Source: DASQPR01 sp963727415 (GTDB taxonomy: Bacteria > Actinomycetota > Actinomycetes > Mycobacteriales > Micromonosporaceae). From it: 64,000 nt of DNA. Location: contig CAVSGF010000001.1 of NCBI GenBank assembly GCA_963727415.1, positions 372,001-436,000 of the forward strand, given 5' to 3'. Below are positions 61,114 through 64,000 of this stretch, piece by piece. Within the stretch, counting starts at the first letter, position 1. Every line of letters begins with the position of its first letter. Made by a program: the position numbers and the translations under genes. The notes under the pieces were generated by a model, which was not told where the DNA came from, made no database searches, and worked only from the letters and a program-made list of their open reading frames with translations.

Positions 61114-63654
61114 GTGTCTACTGACGCTGCGTCCGCGCAGACCAAGGCCGACAGCGGCCGGCGGTTACGGATTGCCGTCGCCGCTGTCATCGGCGTCGGC
61201 CTCCTCGTTCTCGCCGGCTCCGTGGTGCGGGCCTCGACCGCGGCGTTCCCGGAGAAGGTTCACGGCTACGACGTCGTCATCACTGTCGTCACCATCACCA
61301 CGTGCGCCCGCGCCATGCTGATGATCCGCATCGGTGCCCGGCAGCATGCGCAGTCGCTCACCGACACCGCGATCATGCTCGGCCTGATGCTATTGCCCGG
61401 ACCATGGATGGTGATCGCGGTCGCCGCCGGAGTGGTGATCGCAAAGACGCTGGCGCGTCTGCCCGCCAATCGGGTGGCTTTCAACGCCGCCAAGGACGTC
61501 ATCACCGTTGGGTCGGCCGCCGCGGTCGGTGCCATCTTCGGCTTACCCATGCCCTATACCGTCAGCTCGGCGACGCTACCCGCGCTGGTCGTGGTGGGTG
61601 TGATGATCGTCAGTGTGGACGAGGCGATCGCGATACCGGTGCTGGCGCTGGCTACCCGTGCTCGCATCCGCGACGTGTTCATGCGCGGGAGCGGCGTACG
61701 CATTGGGACCGCGGTAGCCCGGATAGCGCTCGCCCTGTTCGTCGGTTACCTGCTTCGTTTCGACATCCACCTGGCGCTTGTCACCCCGGTCATCGCGGTG
61801 GGATGGCACTTCTACTTCGCCAACCGGATCCAACAGCGAGCCGAGCAATATGCGTGGCGGAGACTGGCCCAGACGGCCGATGAGATCGCGTCCAGTGACG
61901 AGACCGCGGTGCACGACGCGGCGATCCGCGGTGCGGCCGATATGTTCGGGTGCGACGAGGTCGAGATCGAGATCCGGATCCCCGGCGCCCAGCCGCGCCT
62001 GATCCGAGGCCACTCGGAGGGCGTGACCTACGACGGTCCACCGCGTACCGAGTTCACCACCCGCGGCACCATCCGGCGCGCGACGCTGGACACCCGGGAC
62101 GGTTCGGCCGCGGGCCGCGCCGGCGAGTTGCGCCTGCATTTCCGCAAGAAGTCCACGTTCAGCGACCGTGAGCAGTACACGTTGCGGGCCTACGCGGCCA
62201 CGGTCGGCACCGCGCTGCGGAAGACCGCGGCGGTGGCCGAAGCCGCCAGGATGACGACACGGCATGCCCTTGCCTCGCACCACGACCCGCTGACCGGACT
62301 CGCGAACCGCACCTTCCTCGTCGAGTACGCCGCCGCCGCAACCGGGCGCCTCGGGCTCGCCATCATCGACCTCAATCAGTTCAGACAATTCAATGACGTT
62401 CTCGGTCAGGCCGGCGGCGACCGGGCGCTGCGCGAGGTGGCCTGCCGCCTGGCCAGTGGCGCGCAAGCCAGTGACCTGGTGACCCGGCTCGGCGGTGACT
62501 CGTTCGCGATCCTGTTCGTTGACGTCGCGTCGCCGTCCGACGCCATCGCTCGCACTCGAGCCGTCATCGCGACTCTCATCGAGCCGATGATGCTGGACAA
62601 CGTTCGCTTCGAGGTAGGCGCGACCGCCGGCATAGCGGTCGGCCCGCCGCTCGGCCCCGGCGGCTCCAGCACGGCCGGGAGCGAGTCCGCCCAGGGAGTT
62701 GAAGAACTGCTGCGACGCGCCGACGTCGCGGTCAACGAGGCGAAGCGAGACGGCCACCCGATCGGTGTGTTCAACCGCACCCGCGATACGGCCGACGCCG
62801 GACGCCTGTCGCTGATGGCCGAGCTGCGGCAGGCGGTCAGCGACCGTCAGTTCCTCGTGGTCTTCCAGCCGATCGTGGATCTGGCCTCGGGCGAGGTGCG
62901 GTCCGCCGAAGGCCTGGCCCGATGGCAGCATCCGCAGCACGGAAACCTCCCCCCGTACCGGTTCCTGGAAGCGATCGAGCGATCCGGATTACTCGCCGCG
63001 TTCACCGCCCAGATACTGGACACCTCACTCGCGGCCGCACGGCGCTGGCGGGAGGCCGGCTTCGCGATCCCGGTCGCGGTCAACGTCTCGCCGCGTAGCC
63101 TGCTCGATCCGGAGTTTCCGGCATCGATCCCGCTCGCCCTGGCCGCCCACGAGTTGCCGCCGGATGCCCTCACCATCGAGCTGACCGAGACCCTGACCCT
63201 CAGCCAGCTGGAGATCGTCGACGACGTCCTGCACGACATCCGGGCCATGGGTGTCAAGCTGGCCCTCGACGACTTCGGGACCGGCTTCTCGTCGCTCGCG
63301 GCGATCGCGCGGGTCCCGGTCAACGAGCTGAAGATCGATCGTGCGTTCGTGTCCGGCATGTCCGGGACTACCGAAGGCGCGATCGTCCGGTCCACTATCG
63401 ATCTCGGCCGCAGCCTCGACCTGCTTGTGGTTGCCGAAGGCGTGGAGACTGAGGAACAGCGCGAACGCCTCTGGCGACTGGGTTGCCCGGCCGGGCAGGG
63501 CCACCTATTCGGGCGGCCGATGACGATCGAGGCGTTCATGGCCGCCTTGCAGGAGGGTCGCGACGGCGTGCCCGGTCGGCTGGCCGCACCGATTCAAGCG
63601 ACCAGCTCGGACGGGTCGGTGATCCCGCTGTCGCCCAAGCGTCGCGCCGGCTGA
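61114..63654 (+). CDS. GGDEF-EAL c-di-GMP protein with membrane N-terminus
   Basis: 846 residues. Eight or so membrane helices (1-240), a GAF-like sensor (~265-385), a GGDEF domain (HHDPLTGLANRTFL, LNQFRQFNDVLGQAGGDRAL) whose signature is GGDSF, so the catalytic Glu is lost, and an EAL domain. EAL residues are intact: EGLARWQHPQHG, VNVSPRSL, IELTETLT, LALDDFGTGFSSLA, ELKIDRAFVSG, VAEGVETEEQ, GCPAGQGHLFGRPM. It most likely degrades c-di-GMP, with the GGDEF part sensing GTP. Its stop lies 61 bases inside the opposing membrane-protein gene. Confidence 0.9.
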   Translation: MSTDAASAQTKADSGRRLRIAVAAVIGVGLLVLAGSVVRASTAAFPEKVHGYDVVITVVTITTCARAMLMIRIGARQHAQSLTDTAIMLGLMLLPGPWMVIAVAAGVVIAKTLARLPANRVAFNAAKDVITVGSAAAVGAIFGLPMPYTVSSATLPALVVVGVMIVSVDEAIAIPVLALATRARIRDVFMRGSGVRIGTAVARIALALFVGYLLRFDIHLALVTPVIAVGWHFYFANRIQQRAEQYAWRRLAQTADEIASSDETAVHDAAIRGAADMFGCDEVEIEIRIPGAQPRLIRGHSEGVTYDGPPRTEFTTRGTIRRATLDTRDGSAAGRAGELRLHFRKKSTFSDREQYTLRAYAATVGTALRKTAAVAEAARMTTRHALASHHDPLTGLANRTFLVEYAAAATGRLGLAIIDLNQFRQFNDVLGQAGGDRALREVACRLASGAQASDLVTRLGGDSFAILFVDVASPSDAIARTRAVIATLIEPMMLDNVRFEVGATAGIAVGPPLGPGGSSTAGSESAQGVEELLRRADVAVNEAKRDGHPIGVFNRTRDTADAGRLSLMAELRQAVSDRQFLVVFQPIVDLASGEVRSAEGLARWQHPQHGNLPPYRFLEAIERSGLLAAFTAQILDTSLAAARRWREAGFAIPVAVNVSPRSLLDPEFPASIPLALAAHELPPDALTIELTETLTLSQLEIVDDVLHDIRAMGVKLALDDFGTGFSSLAAIARVPVNELKIDRAFVSGMSGTTEGAIVRSTIDLGRSLDLLVVAEGVETEEQRERLWRLGCPAGQGHLFGRPMTIEAFMAALQEGRDGVPGRLAAPIQATSSDGSVIPLSPKRRAG

Positions 63655-64000
63655 GCGGCGAGTGCCGGCACCCAGCAGGCGTACGCCACCGGGTACAGCA
63701 GGTAGCCGAAGCGAGTCGCGGAGAGCAACAGGATCGCCGCCAGCAAGCCCCATGCCGCTACCGCGGCCACCCCGGCCACCGTGCGGGGCGGTCGGCGCAC
63801 CAGGTAGACGCCGATCGCGAGGCCGGCAAGCACCAGCAACGCCGTCGCTATCTGGCGACCGCCCGGAACGGCCGTCGCGATCAGATGACCGGGAAGCGGC
63901 GACGCCGCCGGGCTCGTCACGTCGCGGACGTCACCCAGCACGGCGAACCGGACCACGTTCTCGTACGCCGCGCCTGGGTCTACCAGTAATGCCGGCACCA
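63594..64000 (-). CDS. Hypothetical membrane protein, C-terminal part (cut by right edge)
   Basis: The C-terminal 135 or so residues are visible: at least three membrane segments (QIATALLVLAGLAIGVYLV; VAGVAAVAAWGLLAAILLLS; GYLLYPVAYACWVPALAA) and a final acidic tail (GDSGITDPSELVA). The layout resembles the end of GT87/DUF2029-type mannosyltransferases, but no motif confirms it. It overlaps the GGDEF-EAL gene tail-to-tail by 61 bases. Confidence 0.65.
   Translation of the reverse strand, partial: VPALLVDPGAAYENVVRFAVLGDVRDVTSPAASPLPGHLIATAVPGGRQIATALLVLAGLAIGVYLVRRPPRTVAGVAAVAAWGLLAAILLLSATRFGYLLYPVAYACWVPALAAQPARRLGDSGITDPSELVA

Noticed and set aside
1..64000. Prophage, integrative element or biosynthetic gene cluster
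   Set aside because: No integrase, phage structural, NRPS/PKS or transposase gene was seen; composition by eye is uniform.

Overview
The window is high-GC, densely packed bacterial DNA. GTG starts are common, 4-base start/stop overlaps are frequent, and there are SigE-type sigma, LytR-CpsA-Psr (LCP), DUF4192, DUF4232, DUF5926 and LppU-like families. This points to a filamentous-type actinomycete; Micromonosporaceae or a near relative is an inference from family content only. No rRNA, tRNA, CRISPR array, integrase or transposase was recognised. The DNA reads as ordinary chromosome with a few accessory or decaying spots.

Layout. 0-8.9 kb (mostly minus strand): partial membrane protein, F420-type NADP oxidoreductase, prephenate dehydratase (pheA), PAS protein, NERD protein, an arginine deiminase gene broken by three frameshifts, a DUF5926 gene broken by one, an orphan GAF/PAS histidine kinase, GDPD and rhodanese. 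8.9-15.1 kb: four LCP-family paralogues, interrupted only by a DHFR-like reductase. 15.2-24.5 kb: flavin-reductase-like protein, large DUF4173/4153 membrane protein, a two-component pair, a WbaP-type glycosylphosphotransferase, an Fpg/Nei glycosylase, a family-4 glycosyltransferase and a CDP-alcohol phosphatidyltransferase. LCP enzymes plus a lipid-linked sugar primer and a glycosyltransferase suggest synthesis and wall attachment of a surface glycopolymer.

24.8-41.5 kb is mixed housekeeping: CBS protein, aminotransferase, CorA, lipoproteins, cyclophilin, rhomboid protease, TM2 protein, thiolase, DUF2332 protein, a methyltransferase carrying a (GGGGCC)7 microsatellite, a second two-component pair, DDAH with a divergent Lrp regulator, thioesterase, and a probable TY-Chap/YbjN-like chaperone. 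41.7-58.4 kb is a split molybdenum-cofactor region: an FdhF/YdeP oxidoreductase, mobA, fdhD, moaA-moaD, and a moaC-moaB-moeA-moaE operon. Between its halves lie a 1052-residue EndoQ(PHP)-UvrD helicase fusion, an LppU-like protein, a CTAG-rich palindrome with a STAND-like ATPase, and a DoxX protein. 58.6-64 kb: a sigma-factor-like domain fused to a membrane anchor and a propeller-like domain, a TauE/SafE permease, a GGDEF-EAL protein whose 5' end holds an in-frame amber codon, and a membrane protein cut by the right edge.

The most notable items are the EndoQ-UvrD fusion, the sigma-like/propeller fusion, the cluster of frameshifts at 4.1-5.4 kb, the four-LCP cluster, short tandem duplications lying across three stop codons, the CTAG palindrome, and the amber-interrupted leader before the GGDEF-EAL gene.
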